A stretch of DNA of 64,000 bases from Sphaerisporangium rubeum (GTDB taxonomy: Bacteria > Actinomycetota > Actinomycetes > Streptosporangiales > Streptosporangiaceae): NCBI RefSeq assembly GCF_014207705.1, contig NZ_JACHIU010000001.1, positions 6,688,501 through 6,752,500 of the forward strand, written 5' to 3'. Positions 1 through 8,060 of the stretch are shown here, one piece after another. The stretch's first letter is position 1. Every line of letters begins with the position of its first letter. The translations under genes were made by a program, and so were the position numbers. The notes beneath the pieces were generated by a model, which saw only the letters and a program-made list of their open reading frames with translations, made no database searches and was not told the origin of the DNA.

Positions 1-2
1 CG

Positions 3-1511
3 TGGCGCGCGCTCGACGCGTGCGCGGCCGTACCGGCGGGGCCGATCGACGTGAGCGACCTCGGGGCCGCGCTCGACCGCACGCCGAGCCGCGCGGTGTT
101 CGTCGCGGACGCCGAGGAGCTCGACCACCTGCTGGACCGGCCGCAGTGGTGCGGCTTCCCCTACGCGGTCCAGTACCGCATCGCCTACCACGACGTCCAC
201 GACGGCCCGGTGCTCGTGACCGGCGGCGCCGGCACCGGCAAGACCGTGCTCGCGCTGCACCGCGCGGCGCATCTGGCGCGCACCGGCGGCGGCCGGGTGC
301 TCGTGGTGACGTTCTCCCAGGCCACCGCCGCCGACCTCACCGCCAAGCTGGACCTGCTCGTGGACGACACGCGGGTGCGCGACCGCATCGAGGTCGGGAA
401 CGTCGAACGTCTCGCGCACCGCGTCGTCGCCGAGGCCGAGGGCCGGCCCCCGCTGCTGGTCGGCCCCCCCGACCTCGCCTCGCTGTGGCAGGAGGCCGCC
501 GAGCTGTACGGCACGACGCACAGCCCCGCGTTCCTGCTGCGCGAGTGGGAACAGGTGATCCTCGCGCAGAACCTGTGCACCCTGCAGGAGTACCTGTCGG
601 CGGCCCGTCCCGGCCGCGGCGTGGACCTCGACCGCGGCGAGCGAGCCGAGGTGTGGCGTGCCATCGAGCACGTCACGGGACGGCTGCGTGAGACCGGCAG
701 GCGCACCCTGCTGCAACTCGCGACACGCGCGAGCACGCTGCTCGGCCGCACCACCGGCGACCTGCTCGACGACGCGCCAGGCGGCGAGCCGTACCGGCAC
801 ATCGTGGTCGACGAGGCGCAGGACCTGCACCCGGCGCAGTGGCGGCTGCTGCGGGCCGCCGTGCCGGCGGGCCCGGACGATCTGTTCATCGTCGGCGACC
901 CCCATCAGCGGGTCTTCGACACCCGGGTCGCGCTCAGCAGCCTCGGGGTGAAGGCCGAGACCTACCGGCTCACCGTGTCGCGCCGCCTGCCGCGGGAGAT
1001 CCTCACCTGGGCCGTGCGGCTGCGCGGCGGCGGTCCGGTGGACGGGCTGGTGGACGGCGTCACCGAGCTCGCGGGGTTCCGCGCCGGACAGGAGGGCCCG
1101 CGTCCCGTCGTCCGGGAGTACGTCTCGCCGCAGGCGGAGCTCGCCGGGCTGGTCACGCAGGTCGGGGAGTGGCTGGCCGAGGGGGTGCCGGCGAGGGCCG
1201 TGGCCGTCGCGGCCCGCTCGGCCGGCCTCGTCAGGGACGTCAAGGCGGCGCTGCGCGAAGCGGGCCTCGCGGTGCGCGCCACCCCGCTGCACGGGCTCAA
1301 GGGCCTGGAGTTCCGCCGGGTCGCACTGATCGGCGTCGCGGAAGGCGTCGTCCCCGCGCCTGGTTCCCTCACGCCGGCCGAGGAGGACCCGACCGCCAGG
1401 GCACACGATCTGCAACGGGAACGGGGGCTTCTGTACATGGCCTGCACCCGGGCCACCGAACGCCTTTACGTGTCCTATTCCGGGCGAGCAAGTCCATTTC
1501 TACCGCCCTGA
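3..1511 (+). CDS. UvrD/Rep-like superfamily 1 helicase, 3' part
   Basis: This is a superfamily 1 DNA helicase of the UvrD/PcrA/Rep type, which couples ATP hydrolysis to 3'-5' movement on DNA. The reading frame is open to the window edge, so the true start lies to the left; the first in-frame start-like codon is the GTG at 51. Motif I is GGAGTGKT near nucleotides 222-245. Motif II is DEAQD near 809. Motif III is the GDPHQ segment near 895. Motif V is HGLKGLEF near 1290 and motif VI is ACTRATERLYV near 1441. About 500 residues are visible, shorter than full UvrD (about 720), so an N-terminal extension or another domain probably lies outside. The stop is 50 bp before the next gene on the same strand, so the two are probably co-transcribed. 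The family is clear; whether it acts in repair or phage defence is inference. Confidence 0.9.
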   Translation, partial: WRALDACAAVPAGPIDVSDLGAALDRTPSRAVFVADAEELDHLLDRPQWCGFPYAVQYRIAYHDVHDGPVLVTGGAGTGKTVLALHRAAHLARTGGGRVLVVTFSQATAADLTAKLDLLVDDTRVRDRIEVGNVERLAHRVVAEAEGRPPLLVGPPDLASLWQEAAELYGTTHSPAFLLREWEQVILAQNLCTLQEYLSAARPGRGVDLDRGERAEVWRAIEHVTGRLRETGRRTLLQLATRASTLLGRTTGDLLDDAPGGEPYRHIVVDEAQDLHPAQWRLLRAAVPAGPDDLFIVGDPHQRVFDTRVALSSLGVKAETYRLTVSRRLPREILTWAVRLRGGGPVDGLVDGVTELAGFRAGQEGPRPVVREYVSPQAELAGLVTQVGEWLAEGVPARAVAVAARSAGLVRDVKAALREAGLAVRATPLHGLKGLEFRRVALIGVAEGVVPAPGSLTPAEEDPTARAHDLQRERGLLYMACTRATERLYVSYSGRASPFLPP

Positions 1512-1560
1512 CCCAATACCCTGAACCCGGCGGAACCCGTCCGATGCCACCACATGCCCC

Positions 1561-3429
1561 ATGCCGGTTTGGACCTTCATGAATCTGAGCCTTAGCGACA
1601 TCGTGCCTCCCCTGCGCTGGACCCCGCCCGGCCAGGTCGAGCCGATCGCGAGCGATCCTCGTCTGCCGGACGCGTGGTGGCAGGCGCTGCCGCTCGACCG
1701 TGCGTGCCTGATCGCGGGGACCGCTCAGGTGGCCGCACGGCTGGCCGACCTCACCATGGCCTGCTGGGGACACCTGCCGCTCGGCGACATCCTGCCGCCG
1801 CTCAGGATGATCGATCCCAAGCGGTCCGCGCGGACCCCCGACGCCAGGGACACGGTGCGCACGGTCTTCACCGACGTGCTGGAACGGCTGGTCGCCTCCG
1901 GCAGCCACGAGTCGATCGCCGCGCCGGCCGCACAGGTGCGGCAGGACCGGCCGATCCCCGAGCTGATCGACGACATCTTCTCGGCGCTCGACGACCGGCA
2001 GCGGGCCATCGCCAGGGACCGGGTGTACGCCGAGCATCGCGTCACGCTGGACGACCTGGCGCAGCGGTTCTCGGTGACACGTGAACGCATCAGGCAGATC
2101 GAGCGTGACCTGCGCGACCACGTGCAGGCCCGGCTGGCGGCCCCCGAGGCCGCGCCGCTCGCCGCGCACCTGACGTGGCTGCGCGGCCGGCTCGGCACCG
2201 CCGTACCCGCCGACGACCTCGCCGCGGCCGTACCCTGGCACCGCGCGGAGCTGACGACGCTCGGCGTGCCGGCCTGGCGGTTCGTGCGCAGCCTGCTCAC
2301 CGGGTACGACCAGGTGGACGGCTGGCTGGTCGCCGGTGGCGCCGACGAGCTGAAGGACAAGACGCGCCGCCTGTTCACCGACGGCCCGGTGAAGCTTCCC
2401 GAGGCGGTCGGCATGGTGGCGCGGCTCGGGGTGCGCGAGGACGTCGCCGAGCGGTGGCTGGCCTCGGTGCCGCACCTGCGTGTGCTCGAAGGCCACGTCG
2501 TGCCGTGGCCGCGCAGCGTCAACGACAAGGCCGAAGCGGTGCTCGCCGTCGCCGAGGCGCCGCTCACGCCGGAGGAGATCCAGGCGCGGATCGGCGAGGA
2601 CTACAGCATCGTCGGCATACGCAACCAGCTCACCGCCGACAGCCGTTTCCTGCGGGTGGACCGCAACCGGTACGGGCTGGCGCGCTGGGGTGGCGAGGAG
2701 TACATCGGCATCCGCGAGATGATCGTGCGCGAGATCGAGCGGGCCGGCGGCGAGGTGTCGGTGAACGACGTCGTCGCCAAGCTCACCGCCAAGTACGAGG
2801 TCAGCGACAGCTCGGTGCGCGCGTACGCCGGCGGCCCCGGTTTCGAGCGCACCCAGCGCGGGTGGATCAGGGTCGCGGCGCCGGAGCAGGCCGAGCCGTA
2901 CAGCCCGCGCAGGGACGTGTCGATGACGCGGCGGTCCTTCCGCAGCCGCGACGGCCGGTGGTGGCACCGGGTGGACGTCAACGGCGAGCACCTGCGCGGC
3001 TCGGGTTCCCCGCTGCCGACCGGTTTCGCCGCGCACCTCGGCATGGCGCCAGGCGGTCAGCTCACCACGTCCACCCCGTCGGGTGACGTCGTGATCAGCT
3101 GGCACAACCAGCCGACCATGGGCTCCATCCGGGCCATACTGGCCGACTACAGCGCCGGGGAAGGCGACTCGATCTTCCTGACCGTGTCGGACGGCGGCGA
3201 ACTGCTCACGCGCTACCTCCCCCAGGCCGCCTCCGGCCTGCCGCCGATCAACATGGCCCTGCACCTCATCGGCTACACCGCGCCGGTGGCCTCGGAGGCC
3301 GAGGCCCTGCGCCTGATCGGCGCACGCATCGGCCTGCCGGACGGCGCGTCCCGCGAAGAGATCGTCGCTCGTCTCCGCGAACGCGGCGACCGCGACATCC
3401 TCGCCTTCATCGAGCCCGAGACCGTCTGA
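1561..3429 (+). CDS. Sigma-factor-region-4-like and winged-helix DNA-binding protein
   Basis: A 622-residue soluble protein. Residues about 137-192 read like sigma-70 region 4, with a helix-turn-helix ending in VTRERIRQIE, the element that contacts the -35 box in sigma factors. The rest is not a sigma factor: there is no recognisable region 2. Residues about 320-378 (PLTPEEIQARIG ... NRYGLARWG) look like the HARE-HTH winged helix also found in the RNA polymerase delta subunit, and a second winged-helix-like unit follows to about 440. The C-terminus is unrecognised. The start is either ATG 1561 or ATG 1579; neither has a clear ribosome site. It follows the helicase gene by 50 bp. It probably binds DNA as the regulatory or targeting partner of that helicase. 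The partnership and the HARE assignment are inference. Confidence 0.7.
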   Translation: MPVWTFMNLSLSDIVPPLRWTPPGQVEPIASDPRLPDAWWQALPLDRACLIAGTAQVAARLADLTMACWGHLPLGDILPPLRMIDPKRSARTPDARDTVRTVFTDVLERLVASGSHESIAAPAAQVRQDRPIPELIDDIFSALDDRQRAIARDRVYAEHRVTLDDLAQRFSVTRERIRQIERDLRDHVQARLAAPEAAPLAAHLTWLRGRLGTAVPADDLAAAVPWHRAELTTLGVPAWRFVRSLLTGYDQVDGWLVAGGADELKDKTRRLFTDGPVKLPEAVGMVARLGVREDVAERWLASVPHLRVLEGHVVPWPRSVNDKAEAVLAVAEAPLTPEEIQARIGEDYSIVGIRNQLTADSRFLRVDRNRYGLARWGGEEYIGIREMIVREIERAGGEVSVNDVVAKLTAKYEVSDSSVRAYAGGPGFERTQRGWIRVAAPEQAEPYSPRRDVSMTRRSFRSRDGRWWHRVDVNGEHLRGSGSPLPTGFAAHLGMAPGGQLTTSTPSGDVVISWHNQPTMGSIRAILADYSAGEGDSIFLTVSDGGELLTRYLPQAASGLPPINMALHLIGYTAPVASEAEALRLIGARIGLPDGASREEIVARLRERGDRDILAFIEPETV

Positions 3430-3564
3430 CCGTCCACCCCCCGGCCCTGACCGTCCACCCTCTTGCGGCCTCGGGACACATCCGGCCGCACCGGCACCCG
3501 GGGTTGCCCTCCCCCGCCGTCCACAGGTCTGCGGCGGGCTCCGGACAGGTGACCCGACATGTCC

Positions 3565-3577
3565 TAAGCTCTTGGTC
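3565..3577 (+). promoter_or_regulatory. Possible -10 element of a leaderless cysS transcript
   Basis: TAAGCT at 3565-3570 is followed by seven bases and then the ATG of the cysteinyl-tRNA synthetase gene at 3578. That spacing puts the transcription start on or next to the start codon, and no Shine-Dalgarno sequence is present. No strong -35 box is visible. Confidence 0.35.
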
Positions 3578-4969
3578 ATGTTGAGGCTGTACGACACACG
3601 GACCAGGCAGGCGGAATCGATCGTTCCAGAGGGTGCGCGCGTGGTGCGCGACTACACCTGCGGGCCGACCGTCTACCGTTACGCTCACGTCGGCAACCTC
3701 CGTTCCTACCTGCTTCCCGACCTCATGCGCCGGGTGCTCGAGCGCCGCGGCGTCCGCGTCGTCGTGTGCCAGAACATCACCGACGTCGGCCACCTCGCCG
3801 ACGACGACCAGATCGACGCCACCGGAGAGGACAAGATCCTCGCGCAGGCGCGCCGCGAGGGCCGCTCCGCGCTGGAGATCGCGCGCTTCTACGAAGAGGC
3901 CTTCCGCCAGGACACCTTGAAGCTCAACATCAGGCCGCCGGACCACACCCCTCGTGCCACCGAGAGCATCGACCTGATGATCGAGATGATCGCCAAGCTC
4001 ATCGAGCGCGGCCACGCCTACGCCGCCTCCGACGGCTCGGTCTTCTTCGACGCCACCAGCTTCCCCACGTACGGCGAGATCTCCGGCAACCGCCTCGACG
4101 CGCTGAAGCCCGGCCACCGCATCGAGCCCGACGAGCGCAAGCGCTTCCACGCCGACTGGGCCCTGTGGAAAGGCGCCACGACCCCCGGCGAGATGACCTG
4201 GGACAGCCCCTGGGGCCTCGGCTTCCCCGGCTGGCACATCGAGTGCTCCGCCATGTCCCTGCGCTTCCTCGGTGAGCACATCGACGTCCACACCGGCGGC
4301 AAGGACCTGCGGTTCCCCCACCACGAGGACGAGCGGGCCCAGTCCAACTCGACCGTGGGTCACGATGTGGTCTCCCACTGGGTCCACGGCGAGCACATCC
4401 TGTTCGACGGCCGCAAGATGGCCAAGAGCACCGGCAACGTCGTCCTGCTGAGCGACGTCGAGGACGCCGGCCTGGACCCCCTGGCCGTCCGCCTGGCCCT
4501 CCTTGAGCACCGCTACCGCCAGCAGATGAACCTCACCTGGGACACCATCACCGCCGCCGACCGCACCCTGCGCCGCTGGCGCACCCAGGTCGCCACCTGG
4601 GCCGAGTCCCCGAGCGCCGCTCTGGACACCACCTACGCCACCCGCGTCACCGCCGCCTTCGAGGACGACCTCGACACCCCCCAAGCCCTGCGCATCCTCC
4701 GCGAGCTCGAACGCGACGAGTCCATCCCCCCCGGCTCCCGCTTCGAGACCTTCCTCCACCTCGACCACCTCTTCGGCCTCGACCTCTCCGCCGACATCGG
4801 CAAACCCCCCACCGTCCCCGTCCTCCCCGAAGGCGCCGCCGAACTCCTGGAGGCCCGCGCCAAGGCCAGGGAAGCCAAGGACTGGCCGACCTCCGACCGC
4901 CTCAGAGACGAGCTCGCCTCCCTCGGCGTCAAGGTCACCGACACCCCGGAAGGCCAGACCTGGACCTGA
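3578..4969 (+). CDS. cysS: Cysteine--tRNA ligase, non-housekeeping type
   Basis: A class I cysteinyl-tRNA synthetase of 463 residues, which charges tRNA-Cys with cysteine in the cytoplasm. The HIGH signature is HVGN at residues 37-40, preceded by the zinc-ligand segment CGPTVY with Cys28. A second zinc ligand is the Cys of HIECSAMS near residue 222. The KMSKS loop is KMAKSTGN near 280. The length is normal for the family. ATG 3578 is preferred to the TTG two codons upstream. The usual actinobacterial housekeeping CysRS starts its signature with CGATVQ...HIGH, whereas this one has CGPTVY...HVGN. It therefore looks like a second CysRS acquired from elsewhere. The mycothiol ligase MshC was considered, but the intact C-terminal tRNA-binding region argues against it. 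Confidence 0.85.
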   Translation: MLRLYDTRTRQAESIVPEGARVVRDYTCGPTVYRYAHVGNLRSYLLPDLMRRVLERRGVRVVVCQNITDVGHLADDDQIDATGEDKILAQARREGRSALEIARFYEEAFRQDTLKLNIRPPDHTPRATESIDLMIEMIAKLIERGHAYAASDGSVFFDATSFPTYGEISGNRLDALKPGHRIEPDERKRFHADWALWKGATTPGEMTWDSPWGLGFPGWHIECSAMSLRFLGEHIDVHTGGKDLRFPHHEDERAQSNSTVGHDVVSHWVHGEHILFDGRKMAKSTGNVVLLSDVEDAGLDPLAVRLALLEHRYRQQMNLTWDTITAADRTLRRWRTQVATWAESPSAALDTTYATRVTAAFEDDLDTPQALRILRELERDESIPPGSRFETFLHLDHLFGLDLSADIGKPPTVPVLPEGAAELLEARAKAREAKDWPTSDRLRDELASLGVKVTDTPEGQTWT

Positions 4970-4973
4970 ACGG

Positions 4974-5576
4974 CTAGCCGGCCGGGGACGTGGTGGACAG
5001 CAGGGTGGGGTTGGCCTCGGTGAACTTCAGAGGGGCCGGGCCGTAGCGTTCGGGGAGTTCGGCCGTGGCTCTTTCCACGTCGGTGGTGCCTATTTCCACG
5101 GCGGAGCCGTCGACCAGGGGGGCGACGGTCGTTATGGGGACGCCTTGTCTGTTCCAGTGGTCGATGTCGGCGGTGATCCGGCCGGCCAGGGCCTCCAGTT
5201 GGCGTGCGGAGTGGTCGGCGTCGTGGAGGGTCAAGGGAGCGTCGGGGAACTTGGCGGCCAGAGAGGCGTCCAGGGATGTGGAGGGGATTCGGTAGACGAC
5301 GAGTTTCGCGCCGTCGAGTGCCACGCCGGCGTACTGCGCGGGGTGGGTCTGGCGGAGGTACTCGGTGACCCGGCCGGCCAGAGTGAGGAGTTGGCTCTGT
5401 GCGGGGTTCGTCGTGGCGGGGTGGGATGTGGGTGCCGTGGGGGGTTCGGGGGAGGCACCGGTGTCGCCGGAGGGTGTGCCTGGAGCGGCGCAGGCCGTCA
5501 GTGCGGTGATCAGGCAACCGATGAACGTCGCGCCGAGGACGGTGGTCGCGGAACGGATGTGACGGTTCGGATTCAC
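4974..5576 (-). CDS. Putative lipoprotein resembling a protease propeptide
   Basis: A 200-residue exported protein with a GTG start and a GGGAGG ribosome site. The N-terminus carries a hydrophobic segment ending in a lipobox-like LTAC, then a Ser/Thr/Pro-rich spacer to about residue 60. The remaining part aligns by eye with the N-terminal pro-region of the two trypsin-like proteases at 6615 and 8061. It shares the order YAGV-L, a V-Y strand, (Y/H)SAR-L and an ITTVAP/ITSVEP stretch. It has no catalytic domain. It could be a lipid-anchored inhibitor or folding helper of those proteases, or a decayed protease copy. That role is inference; the lipoprotein signal and the shared segments are visible directly. 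The stop lies 4 bp from the convergent cysS stop. Confidence 0.65.
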   Translation of the reverse strand: MNPNRHIRSATTVLGATFIGCLITALTACAAPGTPSGDTGASPEPPTAPTSHPATTNPAQSQLLTLAGRVTEYLRQTHPAQYAGVALDGAKLVVYRIPSTSLDASLAAKFPDAPLTLHDADHSARQLEALAGRITADIDHWNRQGVPITTVAPLVDGSAVEIGTTDVERATAELPERYGPAPLKFTEANPTLLSTTSPAG

Positions 5577-5695
5577 GATGAACGCCTCCCGATCGTCGGC
5601 TCTCCTACTTGTGAGACGAAAAGTGCGGACGATGCGTTCACGGCGCTCCGCAGAGGTGGGAGAACCGCCGGCCAGACGCTCGGCTCGTCCAGGAC

Positions 5696-6229
5696 TCAGG
5701 AGATCGACGGCGAACCCGACCGCTCGAACCGCGCGAAGATGCCCGCGCTGTTGGAGCCGCCTTCGGGGCTGTCGAACTGGGTCACCTTCCGCTTGTTCCG
5801 GAGGAAACCGGTGATCGACACCTTGTACTCGACATTGTCGACGTACACGATCTCGTTCTCGTGGACTTTCGGCAGCTTCACCACGTCGTTCGGGTGCGGC
5901 CCCTCGTTCGGCGTCTCGTCGTGGCGGAAACGCACGGTGAAATCGTGCTCGATTCCTTCGTCCTCGAACGCGACGTTGACCGTGAGGTACACCCAGAACT
6001 GCTCGCTCGTCGGCATCGGGATCACGCGGTTCTGGTGCGTGAACGTACCGAGCAGAAAATCGCTGCCGTCGAGTTGCGCTTCGACGACGGTGCCTTCGAA
6101 GATGTAGCCGCTCCTCTTGTCGTCCGGGACGTCACCCCATCTGATGTGCTCAGTACCGATGCCGGCGAAAAGCGACACATCGTCAAGGCCGACACGCGAC
6201 CATATTCCGCTGGTGACCACTGTACCCAT
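5696..6229 (-). CDS. Choice-of-anchor K domain protein
   Basis: A 177-residue protein with the pattern of the choice-of-anchor K domain: G-WS near the start, GTEHIRWGD, SGYIFEG and FLLGTFTHQN, followed by alternating beta strands. Members are usually surface or exported proteins whose anchoring segments vary. The start chosen is ATG 6229, preceded by an AGGAG site 10-11 bases away. A longer frame to 6343 has no ribosome site and poor N-terminal sequence. With this start there is no signal peptide, membrane segment or sorting signal, which is odd for the family. A promoter lies 75-100 bases upstream. Function unknown. Confidence 0.65.
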   Translation of the reverse strand: MGTVVTSGIWSRVGLDDVSLFAGIGTEHIRWGDVPDDKRSGYIFEGTVVEAQLDGSDFLLGTFTHQNRVIPMPTSEQFWVYLTVNVAFEDEGIEHDFTVRFRHDETPNEGPHPNDVVKLPKVHENEIVYVDNVEYKVSITGFLRNKRKVTQFDSPEGGSNSAGIFARFERSGSPSIS

Positions 6230-6302
6230 TAAAGAAGTGCTCCTGTCTCGCGGGCATAACCGATCGACTTCGGCAGCTGCTGCGTTCACGGCGCGCGATT
6301 CC

Positions 6303-6330
6303 ACTATACGCGGAAAGCAGGACGACTCAA
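6303..6330 (-). promoter_or_regulatory. Sigma-70-like promoter of the choice-of-anchor K gene
   Basis: On the minus strand, TTGAGT (6325-6330) and TATAGT (6303-6308) are separated by 16 bases. This predicts a transcription start near 6296 and a leader of about 65 bases before ATG 6229. Confidence 0.5.
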
Positions 6331-6565
6331 CCAGATGAATCACGATTTCCGACCGGATTCCCGGAAGGAGGCAGGAACCCCAGGTTACGCGTCGTTAAAT
6401 TCAGGGGAACGATCCGTGGTGTTCCGATAATTCGGCTCAGACCTTTTCCAGGCCGAATCAGCCCGTTTCCGCCTGGCCGCCGTCACTCAGCACGGCGACC
6501 GTGTTCATGGACATGTCCTACCAGCCCTGAGAAAGTTCGCGTGCGGTGTGTCCGGCCTCGCCAGG
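6331..6565. other. Intergenic stretch without a gene
   Basis: The part of the 6230-6614 gap beyond the promoter. It is lower in GC than its neighbours and has no coding pattern on either strand. Nothing else was recognised. Confidence 0.5.
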
Positions 6566-6597
6566 GGCCGAGGGCCGTTGTCTCCCGGCCCCCGGCC
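6566..6597 (-). terminator. GC-rich hairpin after the protease gene
   Basis: GGCCGAGGGCCG and CGGCCCCCGGCC form a stem of about 12 pairs with one mismatch and an 8-base loop, 18 bases past the protease stop at 6615. There is no U-tract, which is common for actinobacterial terminators. Confidence 0.5.
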
Positions 6598-6614
6598 TCT
6601 CACGATCTGGTGGG

Positions 6615-7865
6615 CTATCCGGTGACGATGGCGATGCCGGGATAGGCGGTGGTGGCGTTGGTCCAGGGGGAGTAGTAGATGCGCCAGGTGCAGACGCGGC
6701 CGGTGGGGCGGTAGCCGGTGCAGGGGACCTGGGTGCCGAAGTCGGTGGCGGTGATGATGCCGGCGGCGAAGACCTGGTTGGTGTTGGCGGGGTTGGTGAC
6801 CTCCACCGGGCCGCCGCTGTCGCCGCCGCCGGCCGCGTTGGTGAAGGCCTGCTGTTCGGCGCGTACGGTGCCGGTGATGATCCAGCCCGGGTTGATGGTG
6901 ACGTTGATCGCGGTGACCTTGATGTTGCAGTTGGTGCCGGAGAAGCCGCCGGAGGTGCAGACGAACATGCCGACGAAGGAGCTCTGGGTGCCGACCACGG
7001 CGTTGCTGAACTCGGTGGCGACGCTGCCGACGGGGTTGTTGAACACGCGGCCCGCGGCGCTCGCGCCGATGAGCAGCGAGTCGCGGGTGGCGTCGTCGTG
7101 GGTGACGGGGCCGATGACCTGGCCGGTGGGGTCGACGGCGGTCTGGCCGACGTTGGCGCAGTGCGCCGACGTCCAGATCTTGCTGGCCCCCTGGTAGGTC
7201 ACCGCGAAGCCGGTGGTGCAGGCGGCCGTGGGGACCCCCCAGACCGAGCCGCCCCACCACGGCGGGCTGTCGTCCCAGCGGCTCGCCACCTTGGGCCGTA
7301 CCCCGTGTTCGAAGGTGACGGGGACGGACGTGCCGGTGATCGCGGTACGGGCCACGCCGGTCGCGGCGGTGGTGGCCCGCAGGCCTGAGCCGTCCTGGTT
7401 CGGCTCGACCGAGGTGATCAGGTCGCGGTTGGCGGCGATGAGGCGAGCGGCCTCACGTGCGAGTTCGCGCGCGGAGTAGCGCGCCGGCAGGACGCTGATC
7501 GCCACGTCGCGGCGCAGCACACCGATGAGGTCGCCGACCCGCTTGGGGGTGTCACCCTTCCAGTACAGGCGCAGTTCACGGTTCTCCGGCGCCAGCACGA
7601 CGCCGGCGTAGCCGTCAGCCGACAGTGCGGTGATGCGGTCGGCGGCCTTGACCATCTTTTGCTGGTCGAGCAGCAGGTCCTTCCATGTGGCGTAGCCGCC
7701 AGGCACCGGGCCGGTGTGCTCGACGGCTCCGGTCGCCGGAGGTTTGACCGGGTCGGGTGCGCTCGCTGCCTGCGCCGTGCCGGTGCCGGCGGCGATCATG
7801 ATGCTCATCGTCACGGCGAGATGGCGAAAGGACAGTGAACTCACGATTCTTCGGGGGGTGCTCAC
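6615..7865 (-). CDS. Secreted trypsin-like (S1, streptogrisin-type) serine protease
   Basis: A 416-residue exported endopeptidase. A signal peptide runs to about residue 35 (ending GTAQA-AS). A pro-region of about 150 residues follows, then a chymotrypsin-fold domain. The catalytic residues are visible: His in TSAHC (about 235), Asp in TRDSL (about 261) and Ser in GGGDSGGP (about 350). Paired cysteines suggest disulfides. GTG 7865 has a GGAGG site 9 bases upstream; an upstream ATG at 7910 lacks one. It is a tandem paralogue of the gene at 8061. It probably digests extracellular protein. Specificity cannot be read from the sequence. Confidence 0.9.
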   Translation of the reverse strand: MSTPRRIVSSLSFRHLAVTMSIMIAAGTGTAQAASAPDPVKPPATGAVEHTGPVPGGYATWKDLLLDQQKMVKAADRITALSADGYAGVVLAPENRELRLYWKGDTPKRVGDLIGVLRRDVAISVLPARYSARELAREAARLIAANRDLITSVEPNQDGSGLRATTAATGVARTAITGTSVPVTFEHGVRPKVASRWDDSPPWWGGSVWGVPTAACTTGFAVTYQGASKIWTSAHCANVGQTAVDPTGQVIGPVTHDDATRDSLLIGASAAGRVFNNPVGSVATEFSNAVVGTQSSFVGMFVCTSGGFSGTNCNIKVTAINVTINPGWIITGTVRAEQQAFTNAAGGGDSGGPVEVTNPANTNQVFAAGIITATDFGTQVPCTGYRPTGRVCTWRIYYSPWTNATTAYPGIAIVTG

Positions 7866-7993
7866 TGGTACCGTCCTCCTCAAGGCATTAAATAGCCACA
7901 AACTTCGCAATAGGTATAACGAACCCGGTCAGCGACCCATTTGTTGGACAAGCGGACCGGCCGGTACTCCACATTTGCTTGCCTAGGGCTACG

Positions 7994-8024
7994 AAAAGGG
8001 GACCGGCGCATGAGCGCCGGCCCC
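7994..8024 (-). terminator. Intrinsic terminator of the second protease gene
   Basis: On the minus strand, GGGGCCGGCGC-TCAT-GCGCCGGTCCCC is followed directly by TTTT. The stem has about 11 pairs and a 4-base loop and begins 36 bases past the protease stop at 8061. Confidence 0.8.
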
Positions 8025-8060
8025 CTGATCGCTGAAATCAGATCACTGTGGCTTCGCCGG

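Noticed and set aside
1369-3597. 742-codon minus-strand frame
   Set aside because: A shadow of the high-GC plus-strand genes; the translation is Arg/Gly/His-rich with no domain, while the opposite strand carries clear motifs.
3578-4969. Mycothiol ligase MshC instead of CysRS
   Set aside because: Full CysRS length with a C-terminal tRNA-binding region; MshC is shorter. The nearby mshB is 8 kb away and not in the same operon.
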